Below the pieces are notes generated by a model. That model was not told the DNA's origin. It worked only from the letters and a program-made list of their open reading frames with translations, and did not search any database. A program made the translations under genes and the position numbers. A stretch of 64,000 nucleotides of DNA from Halioxenophilus sp033283405 (GTDB lineage Bacteria > Pseudomonadota > Gammaproteobacteria > Pseudomonadales > Cellvibrionaceae), in NCBI RefSeq assembly GCF_033283405.1, contig NZ_JAWMQR010000013.1:70249-134248 (forward strand), read 5' to 3'. Positions 46,487 through 54,551 of the stretch are shown piece by piece; position 1 is the first letter of the stretch, and each line of letters begins with the position of its first letter.

Positions 46487-47206
46487 TTAACCCTGGCCCA
46501 GGTGATAGAGGGCGTTGTTGGCGAAACCGCGACGGTTTTCCGGGCGGTAGTTAAGGCAGTAGTCGTCGTCACTGACCGGGGCGGCGGCTTCAATGCGCAC
46601 GCCGACCGGCTTGGCTGGGTAGCTGGCCGACACATCCAGTGGATGCGGGCAGGTATGTAAAAGCACCAGGGTGTTCATCTCAAAGCGCAGGGTGATGTGG
46701 CTGCCGGCCGGGCTGTGGCCGGGCTCCAGGCGCAGGTCGCCGGATTTATCGGTGGCCACCTTGCTGAACAGATTGAGGTTGGCGGCCATATCGGCCAGCC
46801 CCAGGCCATATTTGGCCAGCTCCACCAGGAAGGCGTCGTGGCCGTTCTGGTGCCAGTCGTTGCGGTCGTGCTGGTAGTCGCGCTTGCCCCAGCGCTCGGC
46901 CACCAGGGCTGGGGTGCTGTTGCCGCACACGGTTTCGTGCCAGCCGAGGCTGTCGTCGGTGATGGAGGCGAAGATACGGCCCATATCGGAGTAGAGACAG
47001 TTGCCCTGGGTGAGTTTGAAGGTGTGCTGGCACTTGAGGGAGTCGGGGGCGTTGTAGCGTTCCAGCAGGTTATCCGGGTTGTAAAACAGCATACCGACAT
47101 TGGCGCCGCCGTCGAGGTCGGTGAGGGTCATCTGGGTGCCGCGACGCAGGCGCAGGGACCAGTGGCCACCGGCGGCAATAGTCGTGTTGTAGGGTTGATT
47201 TGGCAT
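46487..47206 (-). CDS. Urea carboxylase-associated protein (second carboxyguanidine deiminase-type subunit)
   Basis: A 239-residue paralogue of the next gene with the same family pattern: AAGGHWSLRLRRGTQMTLTDLDGGANVGMLFYNPDN, with a Cys in HETVCGNS, an NDWHQNGHDAF segment and NLNLFSKV near the active region (longer runs are shortened here to AAGGHWSLRL and GANVGMLFYNPDN as key parts). It is assigned to the deiminase pair by context and similarity to its neighbour. The start at 47206 has only a weak GAGA upstream. It is separated from the ABC transporter genes by about 780 bases of hairpin repeats, so it may have its own transcript control. Confidence 0.83.
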   Translation of the reverse strand: MPNQPYNTTIAAGGHWSLRLRRGTQMTLTDLDGGANVGMLFYNPDNLLERYNAPDSLKCQHTFKLTQGNCLYSDMGRIFASITDDSLGWHETVCGNSTPALVAERWGKRDYQHDRNDWHQNGHDAFLVELAKYGLGLADMAANLNLFSKVATDKSGDLRLEPGHSPAGSHITLRFEMNTLVLLHTCPHPLDVSASYPAKPVGVRIEAAAPVSDDDYCLNYRPENRRGFANNALYHLGQG

Positions 47207-47349
47207 AGCATTTCTCTCGATCGCGCCCTGGGGGCGCGTCCAGCTTGGGTTATGTACCCGGCCCGAAGATCGGTTTTGCCGAGTGGTTTTAAAACGTTTG
47301 CCTTGGTTACCGATGCAACTGCTGATAACGCATCTGGTAACGCCAGTCC

Positions 47350-47982
47350 CCTGGATCAGGACGATCCAGGCAACTCTAAGAACGAGGCACACGGACGTGC
47401 CTCCACGGGTCAACGACCCGTGTGAGTCGCGGAAGAGCCAGCAAACTCACACGTTTGCGCCAGCGCTTCTGCGACGTCAGTTACAGGGATCAGGACGATC
47501 CCTGTAACTCTAAGAACGAGGCACAAGGGCAGATAACCGCTCCTGCGTTATCTGCATACACGCCGTCCCTGGCGATAAAGTGCCGCCACTGGTCGCAGAC
47601 CAGTGGAAGTCCCAAAAACGTCAGCAAACCCACGCGTATTACCGTTCCCTTCGGTCACTCGCTCTTCGAGCGTGGTCTCCGCTGCGCTCCGGCTCGCCAG
47701 CGTTTTTGCGACGTCAGTCCCTTGGATCAGGACGATCCTGCGGACTCCAATAACGAGGCACAAGGGCAGATAACCGCTCCTGCGTTATCTGCATACACGC
47801 CGTCCCTGGCGATAAAGTGCCGCCACTGGTCGCAGACCAGTGGGAGTCCCAAAAACGTCAGCAAACCCACGCGTATTACCGTTCCCTTCGGTCACTCGCT
47901 CTTCGAGCGTGGTCTCCGCTGCGCTCCGGCTCGCCAACGTTTTTGGGACGTCAGTTGTCTGGATCAGGACGATCCAGACACC
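47350..47982. repeat. Hairpin-rich array with 237-bp tandem duplication
   Basis: A 237-bp unit is present twice in tandem (boundaries GACGTCAG at 47473, 47710 and 47947) with few differences, preceded by a partial, diverged unit. GGATC-AGGAC-GATCC occurs at 47353, 47487, 47724 and 47961. In three copies it extends into longer perfect stems of different sequence. Other hairpins per unit are GCAGATAAC/GTTATCTGC, CCACTGGTC/GACCAGTGG and CGCTC/GAGCG. The last hairpin ends 2 bases before the ATPase stop codon. The diverged unit adds GAGGCAC/GTGCCTC and CACGGGTC/GACCCGTG. Confidence 0.95.
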
Positions 47983-48768
47983 CTAAACAGCCACTACAAT
48001 AGGCTCCGGCGTTGGGTTCAGCTCCTCGTCGATCACGGTGTAGGTGGCGTCGTCCACCTTGCCCACCGGCAGGTCGTAGGTGATGCTGGCGCCGTAGCGG
48101 TTGGGTGCCTGGGGGTCGGCTCGCAGTTTGTCGAATACCCACAGGCGGGTGCCCAGGTAGAAGCCCTCTTTGAGGTCGTGGGTGACCATAAATATCGTCA
48201 ATTTGTGCTCCCGCCAGAGGCGCTGCACCAGGGTGTGCATCTCGGCGCGGATACCCGGGTCGAGGGCGCCAAAGGGTTCGTCGAGCAGCAGAATGCGCGG
48301 CTTGCCGAGCAGGGCCTGGGCGATGGCCAGACGCTGTTTCATGCCGCCACTGAGCTCGTGCGGGTACTTCTTGAGGGCGTGGCCAAGGCCCACCTCCTCG
48401 AGGATGGCTTCCGCTTCGGCCCGGGCCTGGCGTTTGGCGGCGCCAAACAGGTAGCCGGTGAGGCCGCGCTTTTGAAAGGCCTTGGCTGCGATAACGTTGT
48501 CGAGCACCGACATGTGCGGAAACACCGAATAGGCCTGAAAGACGATTCCGCGCTCCGGGCTGGGCTCGTCGGGGATGGGCTGGCCGTCGATCAACAGCTG
48601 CCCCTTGCTGGCCGATTCGGTGCCGAGCAGCAATTTCAGAAAGGTGCTCTTACCACAGCCGGAGGCGCCCACCATGGTGATGAACTCGCCCGCCTCAACC
48701 TTCAGGTTGAGCCCTTCCAAAACGACGTTGTCGCCGTAGCTTTTCCAGAGATTCTTGGCTTCAATCAC
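47983..48768 (-). CDS. ABC transporter ATPase of the guanidine/urea-carboxylase operon
   Basis: A 261-residue nucleotide-binding subunit of the nitrate/sulfonate/taurine importer class. Walker A GASGCGKST, Q-loop FQAYSVFP, signature LSGGMKQRL, Walker B ILLLDEPFGALD and H-loop MVTHD are all intact. The GTG start has AAGGAG 6 bases upstream. It works with the permease and binding protein encoded just upstream to import the operon substrate, most likely guanidine. Its stop is followed immediately by the hairpin array. Confidence 0.92.
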   Translation of the reverse strand: MIEAKNLWKSYGDNVVLEGLNLKVEAGEFITMVGASGCGKSTFLKLLLGTESASKGQLLIDGQPIPDEPSPERGIVFQAYSVFPHMSVLDNVIAAKAFQKRGLTGYLFGAAKRQARAEAEAILEEVGLGHALKKYPHELSGGMKQRLAIAQALLGKPRILLLDEPFGALDPGIRAEMHTLVQRLWREHKLTIFMVTHDLKEGFYLGTRLWVFDKLRADPQAPNRYGASITYDLPVGKVDDATYTVIDEELNPTPEPIVVAV

Positions 48769-48799
48769 GATCTACTCCTTGGGTTAGCTAGGGCTCGAC

Positions 48800-49618
48800 T
48801 CAGCCGTTGTTTTGAAAGTGCCAGGGGAAGAGGCGGCGGTTGCTCCACGCCAGGATCTGGTCGACCAGGAAGGCGAGCAGGGTGATCCAGGCGACGTAGG
48901 GCAGGATGACATCCATCGACAGGTAGCGGCGCACCAGGAAGATGCGGTAGCCGAGGCCGTCGGTGGCAGCGATCGCTTCGGCGGAGATGAGAAACAGCCA
49001 ACCGGCACCCAGGGAGAGGCGCACCGATTCGATCAGCCGCGGCAGCAGCTGCGGCAGCATCACCCGCACCAGAATCTGGGCGGAGTTGGCGCCCAGGGTT
49101 TGCGCCTTGACCAGCTGTTCGGCGGGGATCTCTTCCGCCCGGCGTTGCATGTCGCGGGCAATAAAGGGGGTGATGCCGATAGCGATCAGGATCACCTTGG
49201 AGAGCTCACCCAGGCCAAAGACGATAAACAGAATTGGCAGAATGGCCAGCGGCGGGATCAGTGAGACCACCGTCAGCAGCGGCGACATGCCGGCGCCAAT
49301 CATGGGCAGGGAGCCGGTAAAGAGGCCGATCAGCAGGCCGAGCGTGGCGGCGATCAACACCCCTTTGGCCAGCCGTTGCAAAGAGCTGAGGGTGTCGGCC
49401 CAGAACAGGTACTCACCGGTGCGTTTGCTCGGCTCCAGGGCCATGCGATTGATGGCGTCACCCATCTGGCTGGCTGAGGGCAGCAGTTTGTCGTCCGGGT
49501 TGGCGGCCAGGCGGGCGTTGGAGCCGACCGCGTAGAGGATCGCCAAGAGCACAAATGGCAGCAGTGCCAGGCCCAGTTTCAGGGGTGGTGTCGGTTTCAG
49601 GTTGATCAAGCGTTTCAT
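48800..49618 (-). CDS. ABC transporter permease of the guanidine/urea-carboxylase operon
   Basis: A 272-residue inner-membrane protein with about six helices and the BPD_transp_1 EAA-type loop (GAGWLFLISAEAIAATDGLG). The N-terminus is basic with one helix (LGLALLPFVLLAILYAVG). The ATG at 49618 has GGGAGA upstream; the in-frame TTG at 49630 contains that Shine-Dalgarno and is rejected. It is 31 bases upstream of the ATPase gene and belongs to the TauC/SsuC class. Confidence 0.9.
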   Translation of the reverse strand: MKRLINLKPTPPLKLGLALLPFVLLAILYAVGSNARLAANPDDKLLPSASQMGDAINRMALEPSKRTGEYLFWADTLSSLQRLAKGVLIAATLGLLIGLFTGSLPMIGAGMSPLLTVVSLIPPLAILPILFIVFGLGELSKVILIAIGITPFIARDMQRRAEEIPAEQLVKAQTLGANSAQILVRVMLPQLLPRLIESVRLSLGAGWLFLISAEAIAATDGLGYRIFLVRRYLSMDVILPYVAWITLLAFLVDQILAWSNRRLFPWHFQNNG

Positions 49619-49731
49619 GGCATCTCCCAATGGTGTCGGGGAGCCCTGGGTGGCTCATCCTGAGCCCGCCCATGCTGGAATGACTGTCGCGAAGTTAGCG
49701 GCAACTCCCTCTGCCGCTGGCGTGACCGGGA

Positions 49732-50775
49732 CTAGAGCTTGCCGTCGGCGGCCATCTGCATGTAGGTCGGGTCGAAACGGAACTTGATGTTGCCCTTGTC
49801 GCCGTAGACACCGGCTGGGGTCTCGACACCGATAAAGCTGGCGTCTGGTGCGCCGTCGCCCAGAATACCGTGTTCGAAGGAGAACTCCGCCACCTTCTGC
49901 ATGGTGCTGGTGAGCTTGTCGCTGTTGGTCAGCTCCAGCGCCGCGGCCGGGGTGTAGAACATTTGGGTGCTGGCCAGCTGGGCGTCGTAACCGGCGAGGT
50001 CGGTACCGGAGGCGTCGGCCATGTAGGTTTTGGCGGCGGTGGCGGCGTCATCACTACCACTCATGGTGGCCATAATTTCGTACCAGGCGCCGACCAGGGC
50101 TTTAGCCAGTTTCGGGTTGGCCTTGAGGGTTTCGGTGTTAATCACCAACAGGTCGATGATTTCACCGGGAATCTGTGAGGAGTTGAACACTTCGTGGCTG
50201 TCGGGCATGGCGGTGATTTCCGACAGCAGCGGGTTCCAGGTGACCACCGAAGTGACATCCTTGGTGCCGTAGATGGCGACCATGTCGGCGTCGGAGGTGT
50301 TGACCACGGTGACGTCGCGCTCAGACATGCCCACCGATTCCAGGCCGCGGGCCAGCAGGTAGTGAGAGACGCTCAGCTCTACCAGGTTGACGTTCTGGCC
50401 CTTGATGGCGGCCAGGGAGTCCTTGCCTTTGAGCACTACACCGTCGTTGCCGTTGGAGAAGTCGCCGACGATCAGCGCGGTGGAGTCAACGCCGCCGGCG
50501 GCGGGAATGGTGAGGGCATCCATGTTGGTCATGGTGCAGGCGTCGAATTCACCGGCGGTGTATTGGTTGATCGACTCGACGTAGTCGTTGATCTGCACCA
50601 CGTCGATATCGATATCGTATTTGTCGGCCCATTTTTTGACGATGCCCTGTTCGGCACCATAGGCCCAGGGCATCCAGCCGACGTAGATCGACCAGCAGAT
50701 TTTAAAGCTGTCGCGGGCAAAAGAGTGGCTGGAGATAGCGGTAAGACAAACAAGTAGCAGTAGATGTTTTTTCAT
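49732..50775 (-). CDS. ABC transporter substrate-binding protein, urea-carboxylase region type
   Basis: A 347-residue periplasmic binding protein: signal peptide ending SFA (residue 20), then KICWSIYVGWMPWAYGAEQG, the start typical of the NMT1/TauA-like family specific to urea-carboxylase operons. Aromatic and acidic residues in WSIYVGWMPW and GEFDACTMTNMDALT are candidates for binding a small cation. First gene of the operon, directly after the guanidine-I riboswitch, which supports guanidine as ligand over urea. AGAGGA lies before the ATG. Confidence 0.92.
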   Translation of the reverse strand: MKKHLLLLVCLTAISSHSFARDSFKICWSIYVGWMPWAYGAEQGIVKKWADKYDIDIDVVQINDYVESINQYTAGEFDACTMTNMDALTIPAAGGVDSTALIVGDFSNGNDGVVLKGKDSLAAIKGQNVNLVELSVSHYLLARGLESVGMSERDVTVVNTSDADMVAIYGTKDVTSVVTWNPLLSEITAMPDSHEVFNSSQIPGEIIDLLVINTETLKANPKLAKALVGAWYEIMATMSGSDDAATAAKTYMADASGTDLAGYDAQLASTQMFYTPAAALELTNSDKLTSTMQKVAEFSFEHGILGDGAPDASFIGVETPAGVYGDKGNIKFRFDPTYMQMAADGKL

Positions 50776-50845
50776 GAGGTCCTCTCATTTTTTGTCGGTA
50801 ACACAGGCTGTCGGAACGCAGGAGTACTCTTGGCAGCAGTGCCAA

Positions 50846-50995
50846 TTAGTCTCCCGGGCTTTTATCCCGCCGTGTAACCTTCAAAAGCCAGGTTGGTGCA
50901 AAGCCAAACCGGGCTGTTGAGAGGTCGAGCGCTCTCGGACCAGTCGCTGGTAAAGGGGCATTGCCCTGTTACAGCCGGAACCCTAGCGCTCCATT
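50846..50995 (-). promoter_or_regulatory. Guanidine-I (ykkC) riboswitch
   Basis: Read on the minus strand, the leader contains the invariant class blocks in order: CTAGGGTTCCG (50986-50976), CTGGTCCGAGAG (50943-50932), ACACGGCGGGA (50875-50865) and AAAAGCCCGGGAG. These match the ykkC-yxkD consensus, the RNA that binds guanidinium and turns expression on. A TTGGCA/TGCCAA hairpin at 50830-50845 follows, without a T-run, so control may be translational. The downstream genes fit the ligand. Confidence 0.95.
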
Positions 50996-51043
50996 TTGTC
51001 GAATTGTAGGCCGTCTAACCAAGAGTACGGTTAACTTTCAACC

Positions 51044-51059
51044 AGCAGGTAATGTGCCA
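51044..51059 (-). promoter_or_regulatory. Sigma-54 promoter of the guanidine operon
   Basis: The minus strand reads TGGCACATTACCTGCT: GG at -24 and GC at -12 with exactly ten bases between, and one mismatch to TGGCAC-N5-TTGCT. It lies about 50 bases upstream of the riboswitch. Possible NtrC half-sites (TGCAC at 51123, GTGCG at 51133) lie upstream but are imperfect. Confidence 0.65.
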
Positions 51060-51345
51060 ACAGGTAAAAGCGAGTAAATCGGCGATGTTTGGCGGATTTG
51101 CCGCCCCTGGATGGTCAGATTATGCACCATTTGTGCGCTATTTCACCTTTTTCGTCTTTTTCTGGTGCCAGCTGTTAGATTTGTCACTGCCACCTTGTTC
51201 GCAGTCGTCAAAATCTACCTATTGCGTCTAGAATTAAAAGATACTCAAGCGTTTACCATTAGGCGATTAGAAAACAATAAGGGACAGGGAGATAGCATGG
51301 GCCGAGCTCATTGCAGCGGCTATCCGGGAGGGGTCTATAGTACGC

Positions 51346-51792
51346 GTGCGCACCAGTAAGGGATTTACGCTGCTGGAGCTGTTACTGGCTTTGGCCATTG
51401 GCGCTGTGTTGGCGGCGCTGGCGACCAACTCCTATCAGCGCTATCGCGAGCGGGTTGACCTGGCACTGGCGATTGCCGATATCACCACCATCTCCCAGCT
51501 GTTGGAACGTTATTATGTGGTGCATGGCAGCTTTCCGGCCTCTCTCGAAGAGGCCAAGATTGGGCTGTTCGATCCATGGGGTAACCCCTATCAGTACACC
51601 AATATCGCCCTCGCCAAAGGCAAGGGCGACCTGCGCAAAGATAAGAACCTGGTGCCCATCAATACCGACTACGACCTCTTCAGTGCCGGCAAGGATGGCC
51701 AAAGCCGTTCACCGCTGACCGCCAAGGTGAGCCAGGACGATATCATCCGGGCCAACAATGGCTCCTATATCGGCCTGGCGGGTGATTTCTAA
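51346..51792 (+). CDS. Type II secretion/type IV pilin-like pseudopilin (GspG-like)
   Basis: A 148-residue prepilin: a short basic leader RTSKG before the cleavage motif GFTLLELLLALAIGAVLAAL (G-F-T-L-x-E), a hydrophobic helix, then a small globular part with a calcium-type GspG pattern (LFDPWGNPYQYTN ... YDLFSAGKDG). The GTG start follows GGGAGGGG. It is isolated from any other secretion or pilus gene and its TAA overlaps the ATG of the following GGDEF-EAL gene (TAATG), which suggests linked roles. Confidence 0.88.
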   Translation: MRTSKGFTLLELLLALAIGAVLAALATNSYQRYRERVDLALAIADITTISQLLERYYVVHGSFPASLEEAKIGLFDPWGNPYQYTNIALAKGKGDLRKDKNLVPINTDYDLFSAGKDGQSRSPLTAKVSQDDIIRANNGSYIGLAGDF

Positions 51793-54539
51793 TGGGGCAG
51801 TGGTCTTCCTCCTTCTTGCGCTCCAGGCTAGCCCGCCGCACCTTTATGCTGTTTGTCGTTTCCGCGCTGGTGCCGATTCTGATCTTCTCCTCTCTGGCGA
51901 CCCAGCAGGTCGACAGCCTCTTTTACGCCCAGCAGCGCAAGGAGTTGCAGCGCTCTGCCAAGAATTTTGGTCTGCTGCTCTATGAGCGCATCAGCCTGCT
52001 GCGCAAAGATGCCGAGAATCGCCGCCGGCAGCTGGAGAGCCAGGTGTCGATTGGTGACTTTCGCCTGCAGGACGAACAGCAGCCGCTGTTTGCCCGAGTG
52101 GAGCTGATCTCGCTCTCGGATGGGCTGCGCTTGCAGCAGTTGGAGCGGCAGTTCCCAGTCGATTTTGTACTGCCGGCAGCCGGCAGTGGTGAGCCCGGTG
52201 GGCTGTGGGTGGATGTCGACCGCCAGCCGTGGCTGGTGAGCCGGGTGCAACACCGGGCCAATGGCTACCTGTTGCTGCTGCAACCGGCGCACGACTTTTT
52301 GTGGGATGGGCTGAGTGACTACGACCTGGGCAAGCAGTTTTCGATCTACAACGAGCAGCGCCAGCTGCTGTTTCAGAGTGAGGCTGAATTTGACCCCGAG
52401 CTTGACGATGTGGATCAGGCGTGGCCGCGCAGCCGCTGGAATCTGTTGCTCTCTTTCTTTACCGACGAGCCGGTGTGGGAGGTGGAAGTGGTCGGCCCGG
52501 CGGCGGCCTCACTGCTCAGCCTGACCGAGTTCCAGCAGCTGTTCCGCCTGATTACGCTGTTGGCGGTGCTGCTTGGCATATTTGTCAGCCTGATTACCAT
52601 TCGCCGCAACCTGCAGCCGATTGAAGCTCTAAGCCAGGGGATTAAACGCATTAACGACAACCAGTTTGGCGAGTTGGTGGAGATTAAAAGTGGCGATGAA
52701 TTTGAGCTTTTGGGCAATACTTTCAACTCGATGTCGGTCAAGCTTGGCCGCCACATGGAGGCGCTGCGCTCGCTGACCAATATCGATCAACTGATTTTAA
52801 ATCGGTTGGTGATTGAAGATATTGTGCAGCTGGTGTTGAGCGAGGGTAGGCAGCTGCTGGAAGCCGATGCCATTCACTTTTTTGTCGCCGGGGATGAGCG
52901 CCTGACCTTTACCGTCTTTTCCAGCCGGCGCCAGCCGGTGGAGCTGACCATCTCTGATTTTGTGCTGGCCTCACTGCACCACCCGGGCCGGATCAACTCC
53001 GTGGAGGAGCTGCGCCTGCCGCCGGAGCTGAGTCGGTTGGTGACCGATAACGCCTTTTTATACAGTGCCAATCTCTTGAAGGAGGGGGCGGTATCGGCGG
53101 TATTGATGGCTGAGTACCAGCAGGCGCCGAGCGAGGATCTGTTGGCGCTGGCTGACTCTTTTGTCGATCATATCGCGGTGGCGCTTAGTCACGCTGACTG
53201 GCAGAAGCGCCTCTTTCACCAGGCCAATTACGACGCGCTTACCGGGCTGCCCAACCGCTATCTGTTTGCCGACCACCTCACGGTGGCCATCGAGCAGTCG
53301 CTTAAAAGCCAGCAAAAGCTGGCTCTGTTTTTTGTCGATGTGGATGAGTTTAAGTCGATCAACGACGCCTTCGGCCACGCCGCCGGTGACCAGCTGCTGC
53401 GCCAGATTGCCGGGCGCCTGGCCGGTTTGGGTGGCCAGGGGCGGGTCTACCGGGTGGGCGGTGACGAGTTTGTGCTGCTCTATAGCTGTACCGGCGTTGA
53501 GCGGCAACAGGTGGTGATCGAGACCGGTGAGGTGGCCGAGTGCCTGCGCGCCGAGGTGATGCGGCCCATCCAGTACGAGGGTAAACAGCTGGCGTCGTCG
53601 GTGAGTATCGGCATTGCCATCTATCCGGACGACAGCTTCTTCGCCGAGAAACTGCTGAAGTTTGCCGACCAGGCGATGTACCAGGCCAAAGCACTGGGCC
53701 GCAACCGCTACCAGTACTACTCGGAAATTTACCGCAGCTCCGCCACCGAGCATGGGCAGGTGGTGGCAGACCTGCGCCAGGCGCTGGCGGGGGATGAGTT
53801 TATTCTGCTCTATCAGCCCAAGGTCGATCTGCTTACCGGCCGGATGAAGGGCTGCGAGGCGTTGATCCGCTGGCTGCACCCGAAGCGGGGCATTATCTCG
53901 CCGACCGAATTTATTCCGCTGGTGGAGGCCCATGGGCTGATGGAGGATTTGGGTCGCTGGGTGATCCGCACCGCGGCCAAACAGAAGGCCGAGTGGCGGG
54001 CAGAAGGGGTGGCGATGGGTCGCATCGCGATCAATATCTCTATCCACCAGATTCGCAATGTCAGCTTCTATAAAGACGTGCTGGCCTATTTCGGCGAGTT
54101 CGACTGCCGGGGCGACGATTTTGAGTTCGAAGTGATCGAAACCTCTTACGTGGATGACTTCCACAGCTTTAAAGATCAGCTAATCGAGCTGCAGAAGCTG
54201 GGGGTGATCTTCTCTATTGATGACTACGGCACCGGTTACAGCTCGCTGTCGCGCCTGCTCAATCTGCCCATCGATACCATCAAAATTGATAAGTCGTTTG
54301 TCGATAACATCGCCACCGACCCGGTCAGCTCGGCAATTGTGGAGTCGACCATCAATCTGGCCAAGGCGATGGGGCTGTCGGTGGTGGCCGAAGGGGTGGA
54401 GACCCCTGAGCAGCTTGCGCGCCTGCTGCAATATAAATGCGATGCGGTGCAGGGCTTCCTGTTCAGCCGGCCGGTGAGTGCCGCGGCGTTGGCGAGCTTG
54501 GTGGATACCCATTTTATGGACGCCGCCTATTCTATTTAA
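51792..54539 (+). CDS. Membrane GGDEF-EAL protein with HAMP domain
   Basis: A 915-residue cyclic di-GMP enzyme. An N-terminal helix (about 18-38), a periplasmic sensor region, a second helix near 250, a HAMP domain (PIEALSQGIKRINDNQFGEL), a GAF-like segment, a cyclase domain with intact RVGGDEF and a phosphodiesterase domain with intact CEALIRW and DDYGTGYSSLSRL. Translationally coupled to the pseudopilin gene. Dual activity is possible; which one dominates cannot be told from sequence. Confidence 0.92.
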   Translation: MGQWSSSFLRSRLARRTFMLFVVSALVPILIFSSLATQQVDSLFYAQQRKELQRSAKNFGLLLYERISLLRKDAENRRRQLESQVSIGDFRLQDEQQPLFARVELISLSDGLRLQQLERQFPVDFVLPAAGSGEPGGLWVDVDRQPWLVSRVQHRANGYLLLLQPAHDFLWDGLSDYDLGKQFSIYNEQRQLLFQSEAEFDPELDDVDQAWPRSRWNLLLSFFTDEPVWEVEVVGPAAASLLSLTEFQQLFRLITLLAVLLGIFVSLITIRRNLQPIEALSQGIKRINDNQFGELVEIKSGDEFELLGNTFNSMSVKLGRHMEALRSLTNIDQLILNRLVIEDIVQLVLSEGRQLLEADAIHFFVAGDERLTFTVFSSRRQPVELTISDFVLASLHHPGRINSVEELRLPPELSRLVTDNAFLYSANLLKEGAVSAVLMAEYQQAPSEDLLALADSFVDHIAVALSHADWQKRLFHQANYDALTGLPNRYLFADHLTVAIEQSLKSQQKLALFFVDVDEFKSINDAFGHAAGDQLLRQIAGRLAGLGGQGRVYRVGGDEFVLLYSCTGVERQQVVIETGEVAECLRAEVMRPIQYEGKQLASSVSIGIAIYPDDSFFAEKLLKFADQAMYQAKALGRNRYQYYSEIYRSSATEHGQVVADLRQALAGDEFILLYQPKVDLLTGRMKGCEALIRWLHPKRGIISPTEFIPLVEAHGLMEDLGRWVIRTAAKQKAEWRAEGVAMGRIAINISIHQIRNVSFYKDVLAYFGEFDCRGDDFEFEVIETSYVDDFHSFKDQLIELQKLGVIFSIDDYGTGYSSLSRLLNLPIDTIKIDKSFVDNIATDPVSSAIVESTINLAKAMGLSVVAEGVETPEQLARLLQYKCDAVQGFLFSRPVSAAALASLVDTHFMDAAYSI

Positions 54540-54551
54540 GGGGCGTGGGTG

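Larger units (their letters stand above)
50776..51345. other. 570-base divergent regulatory region
   Basis: Holds the guanidine operon leader and promoter on the minus strand and, from about 51200, the promoter and leader of the pseudopilin gene on the plus strand (GGGAGGGG ribosome site at 51326). A short frame at 51111-51359 has no ribosome site and is not called. Confidence 0.7.

Noticed and set aside
47350..47982. CRISPR array or integron attC sites
   Set aside because: Units are 237 bp and nearly identical throughout, without short repeat/unique spacer alternation; no cas genes or integrase, and the core GTTRRRY/RYYYAAC boxes of attC are not seen.
47422..48885. Plus-strand 487-codon frame across the hairpin array and opposite the ATPase gene
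   Set aside because: First part is a translated tandem repeat, second part is antisense to a clear ABC ATPase.
51111..51359. 82-codon plus-strand frame in the divergent regulatory region
   Set aside because: No ribosome site, overlaps the next gene out of frame, and occupies promoter sequence.
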